A stretch of 64,000 bases of DNA from Clostridium massiliamazoniense (GCF_001403635.1 NZ_LN879468.1:1821501-1885500), one strand, 5' to 3'. Numbered from the stretch's first letter, positions 16,777 through 27,306 are shown. Program-made: numbers and translations. Notes: generated from the sequence alone by a model not told the origin.

Positions 16777-18678
16777 ATGAATAATGATTTACTTTTTACC
16801 ATACCTAAAAAGTTTCATAAAGAAGAAGACTTAATAAATATTTTCAATAAACACCCAGAAATAAGATTTGTATCACTTGTCGGTATAGATTTAGCTGGTA
16901 ATGATACAGATGAAAGAATCCCTGTTAATATGTTCCTAAGAGATATAGACAATTTCTTATATGGTACTGCAATTCAAACTGATGGCTCTTCTGTTGTCTT
17001 ACCAGGAATAGCAACTCTTAATGACGGTAAGGTTGATATGGTAGCTGATACAAACTCATGTTGGTTTGTAGATTACAACTACGATCTTTTAGATCCTATA
17101 AATTCTAAGCCTATTGGTACAGTTAGAATACCTTGTTTCTTAATACACAATGATACCCCTGTTGATTCTAGAAGAATCCTAAAAAATGCTATAACATTAA
17201 TGGAAGAAGAAATCTCAAAAATTTTATCCAATAATCCTGAAATTCTTTCTGACTATGGAATTAAAGTTGAAGATGTAGAAGAAATATCTCTAACAGCTGC
17301 AACAGAATTAGAATTCTGGGTAAAAACTCCAAATGATAAAGCTCATATTGAAGAACTTACAACTTCCGAAGTACTTCAAGAACAGTACTGGACAAGAACA
17401 AAAGGAAATGTAAGATCTGCAATGGAAGAAACTCTTATTCTTATGGAAAACTACGGTTTTGAACCTGAAATGGGACATAAGGAAGTTGGAGGAGTTAAAG
17501 CAAAATTAGATTCTACAGGACACTTCAATCATATAATGGAACAATTAGAAATAGACTGGAAATATTCATCTGCTTTACAAGCTGCTGATAATGAATTATT
17601 TATAAGAACACTTATAAAAGAGACATTCAGAAGACATGGACTTGAAGTTACGTTCCTTGCAAAACCTATTAGTGGTGTTGCTGGTAGTGGAGAGCACACT
17701 CACTTAGGAATAGCTATGAAACTTAAAAACGGAAAAAGAGTAAACCTATTTAATACTAATGATAAAAATCATTTCTTAAGTAATTTAGGATATGGTGCTT
17801 TAATGGGTATGTTAAAGAACTATGAAATAATGAATCCATTCATTTCATCAACTAACGACTCATTAAAAAGATTAAGACCTGGTTTCGAGGCTCCTATATG
17901 TATAGTTACGTCTCTTGGACAAAGCCCTGAAATTCCATCAAGAAATAGAACTATACTTATTGGATTAATTAGAGATACTCAAAACCCATTAGCTACTCGT
18001 TTTGAGCTTAGAGCTCCAAATCCATTTACTAATACTTATCTTTGTATCGCTGTAAGTTACCTAGCAATGCTTGATGGTATTAGATACGTAGTAAATAACA
18101 AAGTTTCTAAGGATGCTTTATTAAAAGAAATCTCTAAAGAAGCTGGTGAAAAAGCTACTTATTTAGAAGATAGCAGATGCTACCGTTCAGAAGAAAACGT
18201 ATATGAATGTTTCTCTGAAGAAGAAAGAGAAATATTCTTCGGAAAAGCTCCTGCTACTGTTTATGAAAATATAAAAGCTCTAGATGAAGATTTTAGAACA
18301 AAAATATTAAAGAATGATGGTGTTTTAAACGATAAATTAATTAACAGTTTTAAAATATCTGTTTTAAAAAGATGGACAACTGAAATTGTCTATAGAATAA
18401 TACCTGGTTACGCAAAAGAAATAAAATCATTCAAAGAAATTCATTGCTTAGAAAAATCTTTAGACTTAGATATTTCTAATTGGAAGAAGATACAAGATTT
18501 AAGACTTCATATAATGAAAGATTCTATGTCATCAAAGAGTTTATTTACTAGAATAAAAGATGCTATTGAGATAGAAAATTATACTTTAGCTTCTGAACTT
18601 CAAATAGAACTTAATTCTAAAATGGAAGAATTAAGAGAATTATATATTGACTATAAGAGAAATTTATTAGATATATAA
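16777..18678 (+). CDS. glnA: Glutamine synthetase (long form)
   Basis: 633 residues: the usual GS core plus a C-terminal helical extension of about 150 residues. GS joins ammonia to glutamate using ATP. Visible are TDGSSVVLPGI near the N-terminus, the metal and substrate helix AATELEFWVKT, and the active-site stretch GVAGSGEHTHLGIAM. RNRTILIGLIR and FELRAPNPFTN lie in the C-terminal catalytic half. A stop at 16768 fixes the start close to ATG 16777, but there is no ribosome binding site. It is transcribed alone from the promoter at 16505 and ended by the hairpin at 18687. Confidence 0.92.
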   Translation: MNNDLLFTIPKKFHKEEDLINIFNKHPEIRFVSLVGIDLAGNDTDERIPVNMFLRDIDNFLYGTAIQTDGSSVVLPGIATLNDGKVDMVADTNSCWFVDYNYDLLDPINSKPIGTVRIPCFLIHNDTPVDSRRILKNAITLMEEEISKILSNNPEILSDYGIKVEDVEEISLTAATELEFWVKTPNDKAHIEELTTSEVLQEQYWTRTKGNVRSAMEETLILMENYGFEPEMGHKEVGGVKAKLDSTGHFNHIMEQLEIDWKYSSALQAADNELFIRTLIKETFRRHGLEVTFLAKPISGVAGSGEHTHLGIAMKLKNGKRVNLFNTNDKNHFLSNLGYGALMGMLKNYEIMNPFISSTNDSLKRLRPGFEAPICIVTSLGQSPEIPSRNRTILIGLIRDTQNPLATRFELRAPNPFTNTYLCIAVSYLAMLDGIRYVVNNKVSKDALLKEISKEAGEKATYLEDSRCYRSEENVYECFSEEEREIFFGKAPATVYENIKALDEDFRTKILKNDGVLNDKLINSFKISVLKRWTTEIVYRIIPGYAKEIKSFKEIHCLEKSLDLDISNWKKIQDLRLHIMKDSMSSKSLFTRIKDAIEIENYTLASELQIELNSKMEELRELYIDYKRNLLDI

Positions 18679-18686
18679 TCTAAACC

Positions 18687-18752
18687 AAAGAGACTGAATC
18701 AAGGTACCAGCTAATTATTAAAAGCTTATTACTTATTTTGATTTAGTCTCTT
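18687..18752 (+). terminator. Terminator of glnA
   Basis: AAAGAGACTGAATCAA pairs with TTGATTTAGTCTCTT over a loop of about 35 bases, followed by AATTTATTTTT. Confidence 0.7.
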
Positions 18753-18777
18753 AATTTATTTTTAAGAGAGGTTATCA

Positions 18778-19890
18778 ATGCGTCTAGTTCCAATTGAATG
18801 TGTTCGAGAAGGATGTTATTTAGCTAAAACAATCTATGATTCAGATGGAAGAATTTTATTAAGGTGTGGTGCTAAACTTACTAACTCTTTAATTAATAGA
18901 ATTAAAGCTATAAATATTTACTCTCTTTATATTTCTGACAATTACACTCAAAAAGAAATTGATGAGATTATTTCTCCAGAATTGAAACAAAAATCAATAT
19001 TATTAGTTAAAGATGTTTTTACTACCTTTCATAAAATTTCATCAGATCCTGCATTGGCTAATAATTCAAAAAATAAATACAAACTTCTCAAAGAAAAAGA
19101 AAATTATCTACACTCATTAGAAGAATTAGCTGAAGAACTTTATGAAAACATTATATCTAACAAAAATCTTATGATAGGACTTGTTGATATAAAAACAATG
19201 GATGCCTATACTTATCAGCACTCTGTTAATGTAGCCATTATTTCTATGGTTATTGGTGTTGGCTTTAAATTATCTAAAAAAAAGCTCATCGACTTATGTA
19301 TAGGAGCTTTATTACATGATATTGGGAAAATATTTGTTGGAAAAGATATTATAAAAAAACCTGAAAAACTAACAGATGTGGAATTTGAAGCTATAAAAAA
19401 ACACCCCAAAGCTGGATATGATTATATACATAGCAATAATAGTATAAATGCTAACTGTAAAATTGTTATTTTACAACATCATGAAAAAGTTGATGGTACT
19501 GGTTATCCCCGTGGTATAAAGGGTGATGATATAAATCTTCTAGCAAAAATTGTAGCCGTGGCAGATGTATATGATGCCCTTACATCAGATAGACCTTATA
19601 AAAGGGCTATGTGTCCTAATGAAGCCTTTGAATTTATATTATCAAAAGCTGATTCAATGTTTGATTTTGAAGTAACCCAAATATTCTCTAAAGTTTTAAT
19701 ACCGTATCCTAAAGGTTCTCATGTTAAACTTAGCAATGGTGACGTTGCAAAAGTAAAGAAACTTCATCAATACTATCCTCTAAGACCATACTTAGAAATA
19801 ATTGAAAGTTTCGAAAAGAACAAAGTAGGAAAAGTATTAGACTTATCTAAAGAACTTTCAATAGTTATTTCATCTTTTGATTTTAATTAA
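18778..19890 (+). CDS. HD-GYP domain cyclic-di-GMP phosphodiesterase
   Basis: 370 residues. An N-terminal beta-rich segment of about 60 residues (DUF3391-like position) precedes the HD-GYP domain. Metal ligands are visible: His148 (YQHSV), HD at 180-181 (LLHDIGK) and HHEKVDGTGYP at 234-244, with the full GYP motif. Such proteins hydrolyse cyclic di-GMP to pGpG or GMP. No membrane helices, so it is cytosolic. The start ATG follows AGAGAGG. Palindromic element copy B lies just after its stop. Confidence 0.9.
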   Translation: MRLVPIECVREGCYLAKTIYDSDGRILLRCGAKLTNSLINRIKAINIYSLYISDNYTQKEIDEIISPELKQKSILLVKDVFTTFHKISSDPALANNSKNKYKLLKEKENYLHSLEELAEELYENIISNKNLMIGLVDIKTMDAYTYQHSVNVAIISMVIGVGFKLSKKKLIDLCIGALLHDIGKIFVGKDIIKKPEKLTDVEFEAIKKHPKAGYDYIHSNNSINANCKIVILQHHEKVDGTGYPRGIKGDDINLLAKIVAVADVYDALTSDRPYKRAMCPNEAFEFILSKADSMFDFEVTQIFSKVLIPYPKGSHVKLSNGDVAKVKKLHQYYPLRPYLEIIESFEKNKVGKVLDLSKELSIVISSFDFN

Positions 19891-19920
19891 ACTGTGAAAA
19901 AAATAAATATATATTTTCTC

Positions 19921-20134
19921 TCTGCCTTTTAGCTAGCTATATAGGTTCACCATTTGTGACCGCTCACCTACGTAAAGAAGCTCTAACATTTCTTCTCTGG
20001 CAGTTGCTAAAATTTCCAAACTCGTTTCACTCAAACAATGGAAATTTTAGCAACTTTTGATCAGAAATGAAGAGCTTCTAATTACTAGTTAAATGGTCAC
20101 TACATTCTGTACCTATATAGCTATCTCGGCAGAT
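19921..20134. repeat. Large palindromic interspersed element, copy B (inverse orientation, core only)
   Basis: Outer arms TCTGCC and TAGCTATATAGGT match ACCTATATAGCTA and GGCAGA at the other end. The GGATGTATC termini seen in other copies are missing. The inner stem reads GTTGCTAAAATTTCC / GGAAATTTTAGCAAC, 15 perfect pairs, where most copies have a different sequence pair. It lies between the convergent HD-GYP gene and the 20189 gene. Confidence 0.8.
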
Positions 20135-20188
20135 AAAATATATATCTAAATATAAACTAAGACTTAACTTAATTCATTCCCATTATCT

Positions 20189-20455
20189 TTATGAGCATAT
20201 TTTATGTTCACCCTTATTGAATATTTCACATGAATATAATTTACTTCCCATAAAAGGATTGTTATAAGCTAATCGTTCTGCATCTTCATAACTATTAGCT
20301 TGTAATATAAGCGATGCACATCTTCTTTTATATGTTCCTCCCCATAGAACATATTTTGAAGAATCTATCTTTGTATATTTTTCTTTATTTTCTGCTCTAT
20401 ACTTTCTTAAATTTTCATCAACACTATAAGTTATTTTCAATAATACAGTTCTCAT
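20189..20455 (-). CDS. Small hypothetical protein
   Basis: 88 residues from the ATG at 20455, placed seven bases after AAGGAGGG; a TTG two codons earlier would be too close to that site. The protein is soluble and rather basic, with YVLWGGTYKRRCASLILQAN followed by a helix containing YEDAERLAYNNPF. The layout recalls YciI-like or DUF-type alpha/beta domains, but I do not recognise it. It is convergent with the HD-GYP gene. Confidence 0.6.
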   Translation of the reverse strand: MRTVLLKITYSVDENLRKYRAENKEKYTKIDSSKYVLWGGTYKRRCASLILQANSYEDAERLAYNNPFMGSKLYSCEIFNKGEHKICS

Positions 20456-20539
20456 AGCCAAACCCTCCTTACTAATCTACATAATAAATATATTATGTTT
20501 TTCTAATTTTATTACATTATTTCAATTTATTTTTCTTTT

Positions 20540-21151
20540 TTAAGTTAAATCTGTAGCTGCTTTTTTCTTTCTCTTTTTATACTTTCTTTTTTTCTTTTCT
20601 TTTTTAAAGGTAAAGTAGCCTAGGTAAATTCCTATAACATTAAAAAATATTTCATTTATGTCAAATATACCTACTTTTAAAACATATTGTGACAATTCAA
20701 CAGATAGCTCGAGTAATAAGACTATTATTAAAGTTCTTAATATTTCTTCGCTTTTTAACAAGAATCCTATTGGAATAAATAAAACCATATTCTTTATTAA
20801 AAAGAGAAAAAATTCAAAAAAGCTCTTATTTACTGTCTTAAAAGGATTGAGATTAAACCCATTAATATCTCTTTGTAAGCAAAAATTTAAGACAAATAAA
20901 AGTAAGAAATAATAAAACCATATTACATAATAAAAAAAATCAGGTAATTTATTTTCTAATAAGAAATTTAAGACTAAATATATGAAAATCATAAAAGAAA
21001 TCATTATGAATATACTTAATACATCTCTAAAATTTCCTTCAGGTATCCTACTTGGTAAAATATCTGATCCTACAAAGTAATAAGCTAAATAGCCTACCAT
21101 AATAGAAAAAATTATTACCCAAAAGTTATTAAACCTTCCATTACTACTCAT
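20540..21151 (-). CDS. VanZ-like family membrane protein
   Basis: 203 residues with about five hydrophobic segments and a lysine/arginine-rich tail (residues about 182-203). Family signatures are NMVLFIPIGFLL and the helix ELSVELSQYVLKVGIFDINEI with FFNVIG, the Q-x(7)-D-I-x-E-x-x-x-N-x-x-G pattern of VanZ-like proteins. VanZ gives low teicoplanin resistance in VanA strains, but chromosomal members have unknown functions. The ATG follows AGAGGAAG. Confidence 0.75.
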   Translation of the reverse strand: MSSNGRFNNFWVIIFSIMVGYLAYYFVGSDILPSRIPEGNFRDVLSIFIMISFMIFIYLVLNFLLENKLPDFFYYVIWFYYFLLLFVLNFCLQRDINGFNLNPFKTVNKSFFEFFLFLIKNMVLFIPIGFLLKSEEILRTLIIVLLLELSVELSQYVLKVGIFDINEIFFNVIGIYLGYFTFKKEKKKRKYKKRKKKAATDLT

Positions 21152-21259
21152 TTTTTCTTCCTCTTAACTTTACATAATTTATTTCTTGTTATAATTCTAC
21201 CATTTATTGTAAAAAATAATTGGTTTTTTTTGTCTTTTTATTCAAATTTTAATTCAAAA

Positions 21260-21287
21260 AAAAACTATGTCTTTTGACATAGTTTTT
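21260..21287 (-). terminator. Terminator of argF
   Basis: Perfect 12-bp stem AAAAACTATGTC / GACATAGTTTTT with a four-base loop; on the minus strand a run of nine T follows. Confidence 0.85.
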
Positions 21288-21413
21288 AACATATTTTTAG
21301 ACAAATTGTCGTTTTTACATTTCTATACTTTTTCTCATATCCTATTATTTATTGATTTTAAAAATAATTAAGAAATACTTATTTGTATATTTCATTTTTT
21401 TTAATGTTAAAAA

Positions 21414-22397
21414 TTAATTCTTTAAAGTAGCGACCATAATAGCCTTTATACTATGCATTCTATTCTCTGCTTCATCAAATACTACTGAATTTCTACTTCT
21501 AAACACAGCATCTTCCACTTCTCTTATATCAATATTTAAGTTATCTCTAGCATTTTTTGCAGTTTCTGTTGTAAAGTCGTGGAAAGCTGGGAGACAATGC
21601 ATAAATAAAACATCTTTATTTTCTGTTTTTCTTAATATTTCATCAGTTATTTTATAATCTTTTAAAAGTTCTACTCTTTCTAAAATTTTCTCTTCTTCCC
21701 CCATAGATACCCAAACATCAGTATAAATAACATCTGCTCCTTTTATACTTTCAATATCATCAGTTATAATAATTTTTCCGCCTGACTTATTACACTCTTC
21801 CTTAACCCTTTCTAATATATCATTATCTAAAGTTAATTTTTTAGGTCCTAAAGCTACAAATTCCATTCCCATCTTAGCAGCTCCATACATAAGGGCATAA
21901 CTCATATTATTTCTTATATCACCAACAAAAACAAATTTAACTTCCTCTAGAGGTTTATTAATTTTTTCTTCTATAGTCATAAAATCAGCTAAAACCTGTG
22001 TAGGATGGTCAATATCAGTAAGACCATTCCAAACTGGTACTCCTGAATATTTAGCTAAATTCTCTACTAATTCTTGGCTAAATCCCCTATATTCAATACC
22101 ATCATACATTCTACCAAGAACTTTAGCTGTATCCTCTATGGATTCCTTTTTCCCCATTTGTGAGTTAGTTAAATAAGTTACATGAGCTCCTTCATCTAAA
22201 GCTGCCACCTCAAAAGCACATCTAGTTCTAGTGGATGTTTTATCAAATAACAAAACAATATTCTTCCCCTCAAGAGAATTCCCCAAAATCCTCTTTTTCT
22301 TCTTCTCCTTTAATTCATGTGCTAAATCTAATAAATAACGTATTTCCTCCCTATTAAAGTCCATTAAAGAAAGAAAACTTTTTCCCCTTAAATTCAT
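21414..22397 (-). CDS. argF: Ornithine carbamoyltransferase
   Basis: 327 residues, full length. Transfers the carbamoyl group from carbamoyl phosphate to ornithine, giving citrulline. The carbamoyl phosphate site is STRTR (55-59); HPTQVL and the ornithine-site HCLPAFHDF are present. FMHCLP distinguishes it from aspartate carbamoyltransferase. It lies downstream of carAB in the same direction, separated by 200 bases that hold the carB terminator (element copy C), so it probably has its own promoter. The neighbourhood with carbamoyl phosphate synthase suggests a biosynthetic role, but a catabolic one is not excluded. Confidence 0.93.
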   Translation of the reverse strand: MNLRGKSFLSLMDFNREEIRYLLDLAHELKEKKKKRILGNSLEGKNIVLLFDKTSTRTRCAFEVAALDEGAHVTYLTNSQMGKKESIEDTAKVLGRMYDGIEYRGFSQELVENLAKYSGVPVWNGLTDIDHPTQVLADFMTIEEKINKPLEEVKFVFVGDIRNNMSYALMYGAAKMGMEFVALGPKKLTLDNDILERVKEECNKSGGKIIITDDIESIKGADVIYTDVWVSMGEEEKILERVELLKDYKITDEILRKTENKDVLFMHCLPAFHDFTTETAKNARDNLNIDIREVEDAVFRSRNSVVFDEAENRMHSIKAIMVATLKN

Positions 22398-22515
22398 AAA
22401 AAGACCCCCCTTTTATTTAAATTAAATCTCAATTTATAATATCCCTTAATTATATCATTTTACAAATTTTGGAACAACTTTTTATCAATGATTTTTTCAT
22501 ACAATTCAAAATGAC

Positions 22516-22585
22516 AAACCTATATAGCTAGATAAAAGGCAAAGAAAAGGCAGAAAGGATGTATCTGCAATTTGATACATCCTTT
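22516..22585. repeat. Large palindromic element, copy C (right end only), acting as carB terminator
   Basis: Only the arm AACCTATATAGCTAGATAAAAGGC and the end hairpin remain. AAAGGATGTATC pairs with GATACATCCTTT over eight bases, with A-rich and T-rich flanks; it lies 14 bases after the carB stop and forms a good terminator in either direction. Confidence 0.8.
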
Positions 22586-22598
22586 TCTATCTACTAAA

Positions 22599-25500
22599 TT
22601 ATTTTACTTGGTCTAAATCAAAAACTTCTAAGTCTAATTCATGAACTCCAGCTTTTTGTACATCTACTAATGCTTTTAAAGTATCTAAAGCTGTTATTAC
22701 TCCAATATTTCTTTCTACAGCCGCTCTTCTTATATGGAAACCATCTCTCTTTGAGTCATTTCCCTTTGTTGGAGTGTTTACTACTAAGTCTACTTCCTTC
22801 TTAGTTACAACATCTAATATATTTGGATTTTCTTCATTTATTCTTCTAACTACTTCTGCCTCTATTCCAACTTCTTTTAACTTCTCAGCTGTTCCCTTTG
22901 TTGATACAAAGTTATATCCAAGCTCTGAAAGTCCTTTGGCAATTTCAATAAATTCATCTTTTTGGTGGTCATTTACTGTAGCTAGAATTTTCTTACCTTT
23001 ACTTGTGAACATTCCAGCTGCTATAAATCCTTTATATAAAGCTTCATGTACATTTTTACCTACACCTAAAACTTCTCCTGTTGATTTCATTTCTGGTCCT
23101 AAACTTACCTCAACTCTTGGAAGCTTTTGTGTTGAGAATACAGGTACTTTAACTGATACCATTTCAGGTTCTTTGTATACTCCTGTACCATAACCTAAAT
23201 CTTTTAATTTTTCTCCAAGCATTATTCTAGTTGCAATATCAACTATAGGAACATTACTCACCTTAGAAATATAAGGTACCGTTCTTGAAGCTCTTGGATT
23301 AACTTCTATTACATATAAGTTTCCTTCAAACTCTATGAACTGAATATTTATCATTCCTTTTATTCCTATAGCTAAAGCTAATTTCTCTGTGTATTCTAAT
23401 ATATCTTTCTTTATTTTATCTGATATATTTTGAGCAGGATACATAGTTATACTATCTCCTGAGTGAACTCCAGCTCTTTCTAAGTGTTCCATTATTCCCG
23501 GTATTAATACACTTTCTCCATCTGAAATAGCATCAACCTCTATTTCTCTACCCATTAAGTATTTATCAATTAATATTGGGTTTTTACTATCTTTTTCAAA
23601 GGCATTACTTAAGTAGTGTCTTAATTCCTCTTCATCATGAGTTACTTCCATACCTTGTCCGCCTAATACGAAAGAAGGTCTAACAAGTACAGGGAATCCA
23701 AGTTTAAGTCCCTCTTTTAATCCCTCTTCTACATTCCAAACACCTTTACCTTTAGGTCTAGCAATTCCAAGCTCCTCTAAAAGCTCATCAAATTGTTCTC
23801 TATCCTCAGCTAAATCTATTTGGTCTGATGTAGTTCCTAAAGTTTTTATATTCTTTTCTTTTAAGAATTTAGCTAATTTTATAGCTGTTTGACCACCAAA
23901 TTGAAGAATAACTCCATCTGGATTTTCCTTTTCAATTATATTTAAAACATCTTCTTCTGTTAGTGGTTCAAAATAAAGCTTATCTGATGTATTAAAATCT
24001 GTACTTACTGTTTCTGGGTTGTTATTTATGATTATAGTTTCAATTCCTTGTTCTCTTAAAGATTTTACACAGTGAACTGAAGCATAATCAAACTCAATTC
24101 CTTGTCCTATTCTTATTGGACCTGAACCTATAACTATAACCTTTTTCTTATCACTAACTTCAACTTCATCATACTCATCATAAGTTGAATAATAGTATGG
24201 TGATACTGCATCAAACTCTCCTGCACAAGTATCAACCATTTTATAAACAGCTTTAACGTTCCATATATTTCTTAACTTATAAATTTCCTCTGCACTAACC
24301 TTTAATAAATCTCCAATTGCCTTATCTGAGAAACCTTTTTTCTTTAATCTATATAACCAATCCTTAGTTAGGTTTTCTATGCTCTTACTTGCTAGTTCCT
24401 CTTCTTCTTTTACTATGCCATTAATTTTATCTAAGAAGAATACATCTATTCCTGTTATTCTTGAAACCATATCTATTCTATAGCCTCTTCTAAGCATTTC
24501 AGCTACAGCAAATATTCTTTCATCATCAGGAACTATAACTTTCTCTCTTAGTTCTAACATTGATAGTTTTTTCATCTTTTTATGCTCTAAAGAATACTTA
24601 CCAATTTCTAATGATCTTATACCCTTTAAGAAAGCAGCCTCAAAGTTTGAACCTATAGACATTATTTCACCTGTTGCCATCATCTTAGTTCCTAAAGCTC
24701 TATCAGCAGCTTGGAATTTATCAAATGGCCATTTTGGTATTTTTACAACTACATAATCTAATGATGGTTCAAAACAAGCATAAGTTTTCTTAGTTACTGA
24801 GTTTAATATTTCATCTAAACCATAACCTAGAGCTATTTTAGCTGCCACCTTAGCTATAGGATATCCTGTAGCCTTTGATGCTAATGCTGATGAACGAGAA
24901 ACTCTTGGATTTATTTCTATTACTGCATACTCAAAGGAATTTGGATTTAAAGCAAATTGAACATTACATCCACCTTCAATCCCTACAGCATTTATTATAT
25001 TTATTGATGCTGTTCTAAGCATTTGGTATTCTTTATCTGATAAAGTTTGGCTTGGTGCAACAACTATAGAATCACCAGTGTGGATTCCTACTGGGTCTAT
25101 ATTTTCCATGTTACATACAGTTATGCAGTTTCCTTTAGAATCTCTCATAACTTCATATTCTACTTCTTTCCAACCCTTAACACTCTTTTCTAAAAGAACT
25201 TGACCAATAGTACTTAATTGTAGACCTGAAGCTAATATTATTTTTAACTCATCCTCATTATTAGCTATTCCACCACCAGTTCCACCTAATGTATAAGCTG
25301 GTCTTACTATTACAGGGTATCCGATTTTCTTAGCAAACTCTAATCCTGCTTCAAATTCAGTTATTATTTCACTTTCTATAACAGGTTCGTTGATTCTATT
25401 CATCATATTTCTGAATAGCTCTCTATCCTCACCCTCTTTTATAGATTCAATTGAAGTACCAATAACTTTTACATTATATTTGTCTAATATACCATGATCA

Positions 25501-25808
25501 TATAATTCTACTGCTAAGTTTAATCCAGTTTGTCCACCCATCCCTGCTAAAAGTGAATCTGGTCTTTCCTTAGCAATTACCTTCTCAACATATTCTACTG
25601 TAAGAGGTTCTAAATATATTTTGTCTGCTATCTCTTTATCAGTCATTATTGTTGCTGGATTTGAATTTATTAAAACAACTTCTATTCCTTCTTCTTTAAG
25701 AGATTGACAAGCTTGTGTTCCTGAATAATCAAACTCTGCTGCTTGTCCTATAACTATTGGACCTGAACCTATAACTAAAACTTTTTTGATATCTTTATTT
25801 AATGGCAT
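22599..25808 (-). CDS. carB: Carbamoyl phosphate synthase large subunit
   Basis: 1069 residues, full length. It makes carbamoyl phosphate from bicarbonate, ammonia (from CarA) and two ATP. Two homologous halves are visible, each opening with [19 protein letters not shown] or [22 protein letters not shown]-grasp signatures are [12 protein letters not shown] and [11 protein letters not shown]. The C-terminal MGS-like allosteric domain spans about 930-1069. It starts 12 bases after the carA stop with its own TAGGAGG. Confidence 0.97.
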   Translation of the reverse strand: MPLNKDIKKVLVIGSGPIVIGQAAEFDYSGTQACQSLKEEGIEVVLINSNPATIMTDKEIADKIYLEPLTVEYVEKVIAKERPDSLLAGMGGQTGLNLAVELYDHGILDKYNVKVIGTSIESIKEGEDRELFRNMMNRINEPVIESEIITEFEAGLEFAKKIGYPVIVRPAYTLGGTGGGIANNEDELKIILASGLQLSTIGQVLLEKSVKGWKEVEYEVMRDSKGNCITVCNMENIDPVGIHTGDSIVVAPSQTLSDKEYQMLRTASINIINAVGIEGGCNVQFALNPNSFEYAVIEINPRVSRSSALASKATGYPIAKVAAKIALGYGLDEILNSVTKKTYACFEPSLDYVVVKIPKWPFDKFQAADRALGTKMMATGEIMSIGSNFEAAFLKGIRSLEIGKYSLEHKKMKKLSMLELREKVIVPDDERIFAVAEMLRRGYRIDMVSRITGIDVFFLDKINGIVKEEEELASKSIENLTKDWLYRLKKKGFSDKAIGDLLKVSAEEIYKLRNIWNVKAVYKMVDTCAGEFDAVSPYYYSTYDEYDEVEVSDKKKVIVIGSGPIRIGQGIEFDYASVHCVKSLREQGIETIIINNNPETVSTDFNTSDKLYFEPLTEEDVLNIIEKENPDGVILQFGGQTAIKLAKFLKEKNIKTLGTTSDQIDLAEDREQFDELLEELGIARPKGKGVWNVEEGLKEGLKLGFPVLVRPSFVLGGQGMEVTHDEEELRHYLSNAFEKDSKNPILIDKYLMGREIEVDAISDGESVLIPGIMEHLERAGVHSGDSITMYPAQNISDKIKKDILEYTEKLALAIGIKGMINIQFIEFEGNLYVIEVNPRASRTVPYISKVSNVPIVDIATRIMLGEKLKDLGYGTGVYKEPEMVSVKVPVFSTQKLPRVEVSLGPEMKSTGEVLGVGKNVHEALYKGFIAAGMFTSKGKKILATVNDHQKDEFIEIAKGLSELGYNFVSTKGTAEKLKEVGIEAEVVRRINEENPNILDVVTKKEVDLVVNTPTKGNDSKRDGFHIRRAAVERNIGVITALDTLKALVDVQKAGVHELDLEVFDLDQVK

Positions 25809-25820
25809 AAACTTTTCCTC

Positions 25821-26873
25821 CTATAATGCATACTTCATGAATTCATCAAAAATATATTCGCTATCCTTAGGACCAGGACATGCTTCTGGATGATATTGAA
25901 CTGAAAATATTGGTAATGCAGTGTGTCTCATTCCTTCTACAGTATTATCATTCATATTAATATGGGTAATTTCCATTCCCTCTGGTATTCTTGAAACATA
26001 ATAACCATGGTTTTGAGCTGTTATATGCACTCTATCATTTATTAAATCCTTAACTGGATGATTTCCTCCTCTATGACCAAACTTTAATTTAGAAGTTTGT
26101 CCACCTAAAGCAAGGGCTAATAATTGATGTCCAAGACATATTCCTACTAAAGGTTTTTTACCTACAATAAGTTTTATTTGCTCTATTACTTCACTTAAGT
26201 CCTCTGGGTCTCCAGGACCATTTGATAAAAACACTAAATCTGGATTAATTGATAGAACTTCTTCTGCACTACTGTTATATGGGAACACTGTTACTTTACA
26301 TCCTCTTTTTGAAAAGTTTTTTATAATATTTGTTTTAATACCAAAATCCATAATTGCTATATGTTTTCCTGTTCCAACAAGGTCGTATTTTTCCTTTGTT
26401 GAAACCTCTGCAACAGCTGTATTGTTTGAAAAACTTGATATTTTAGCCTCTACATCACTTAATGTATTAGCCTCTACTGATATAACACCTTTCATAGTTC
26501 CACTATTTCTTAAGATTTTAGTTAATGCTCTTGTATCTATACCCTCTAATCCAATTATCTTATTTTGCTTTAAATAATTTTCAAGTTCTAACTCGCATCT
26601 GAAGTTATTTGGGTATTCACATTTTTCTCTAACTATAAATCCTTTAACCTTTGGAGAGTTTGATTCCATATCCTCAAGGTTTATTCCATAGTTCCCTACT
26701 AATGGGTAAGTTAATGTTACGATTTGTCCATAATAAGATGGGTCTGTAAGAATTTCTTCGTATCCTGTCATTGATGTATTGAATACTACTTCTCCTACAG
26801 TTTCTTTAATATATCCAAAGGCCTTCCCTTCAAATATAGTACCATTTTCTAATATAAGCTTTGCTTTCATCAC
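25821..26873 (-). CDS. carA: Carbamoyl phosphate synthase small subunit
   Basis: 350 residues. It hydrolyses glutamine and passes ammonia to CarB. The class I amidotransferase triad is visible: Cys in VGICLGHQLLALALGG, and His and Glu in FSVQYHPEACPGP. The N-terminal half carries GYEEILTDPSYYGQIVTLTYPLVGNYG. AGGAGG lies six bases before GTG 26873 and nine before the next codon, ATG 26870; either may be the start. It is the first gene of carAB, behind a PyrR-type leader. Confidence 0.96.
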   Translation of the reverse strand: MMKAKLILENGTIFEGKAFGYIKETVGEVVFNTSMTGYEEILTDPSYYGQIVTLTYPLVGNYGINLEDMESNSPKVKGFIVREKCEYPNNFRCELELENYLKQNKIIGLEGIDTRALTKILRNSGTMKGVISVEANTLSDVEAKISSFSNNTAVAEVSTKEKYDLVGTGKHIAIMDFGIKTNIIKNFSKRGCKVTVFPYNSSAEEVLSINPDLVFLSNGPGDPEDLSEVIEQIKLIVGKKPLVGICLGHQLLALALGGQTSKLKFGHRGGNHPVKDLINDRVHITAQNHGYYVSRIPEGMEITHINMNDNTVEGMRHTALPIFSVQYHPEACPGPKDSEYIFDEFMKYAL

Positions 26874-26953
26874 CTTAGACCTCCTAATATATAGCTAGTA
26901 AAAAACACTTTAAGGGTCTCATTCCAAATGATTATAACGAATTTTAATAAAAC

Positions 26954-27003
26954 AAAAGGTAATAGGAGGATTAAATCATTAGTCTAATCCTCTATTACCT
27001 TTA
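26954..27003 (-). terminator. Leader terminator (attenuator) of carAB
   Basis: On the minus strand AAAGGTAATAGAGGATTA pairs with TTAATCCTCCTATTACCTTTT, followed by GTTTT. It lies 80 bases before carA and downstream of the PyrR-type loop, the usual layout of transcription attenuation. Confidence 0.8.
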
Positions 27004-27084
27004 TATATAAAATTGGAATACGTTAAAATCCAAAGCTATTCTATTTTTAAATGTAATATTGTTGTTTAATAAATCCTTATTCAT
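27001..27084 (-). CDS. Putative 27-residue leader peptide of carAB
   Basis: A short frame begins at ATG 27084, seven bases after AAAGAGG, and ends with TAA at 27001-27003, exactly at the base of the terminator stem. It begins MNKDLLNNNITF. The encoded peptide has no pyrimidine- or arginine-linked pattern that I can read. A ribosome finishing here would cover the first stem arm. Whether it is translated is unknown. Confidence 0.4.
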   Translation of the reverse strand: MNKDLLNNNITFKNRIALDFNVFQFYI

Positions 27085-27099
27085 ATCTATACCTCTTTC

Positions 27100-27115
27100 T
27101 GGCCTCACGGGACCA
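27100..27115 (-). promoter_or_regulatory. PyrR-type RNA binding loop
   Basis: TGGTCCCGTGAGGCCA on the minus strand matches the conserved PyrR anti-antiterminator loop (UCCnGnGAGG) closed by TGG/CCA. With UMP or UTP bound, PyrR would stabilise this loop and allow the terminator at 26954-27003 to form. Confidence 0.75.
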
Positions 27116-27150
27116 ATTTAAAGTGTATTTTTACTAAATTCTTATTTCAA

Positions 27151-27179
27151 ATTGTAATTTAAAATCGTTAAATAGTCAA
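27151..27179 (-). promoter_or_regulatory. Promoter of carAB
   Basis: Minus-strand TTGACT (27174-27179) and TACAAT (27151-27156) with a 17-base spacer, about 35 bases before the PyrR loop. Confidence 0.75.
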
Positions 27180-27306
27180 TATGCTTTTTCAAATTTAGCC
27201 TTATTACAAGAAAAAAACTTTTTGAATTTATCCTAATTTCAGTTAATTTTTTTATAATTATACAAAACCAACTTCTTCATACTTTCCAAAAAAGAACCAA
27301 AAAATA

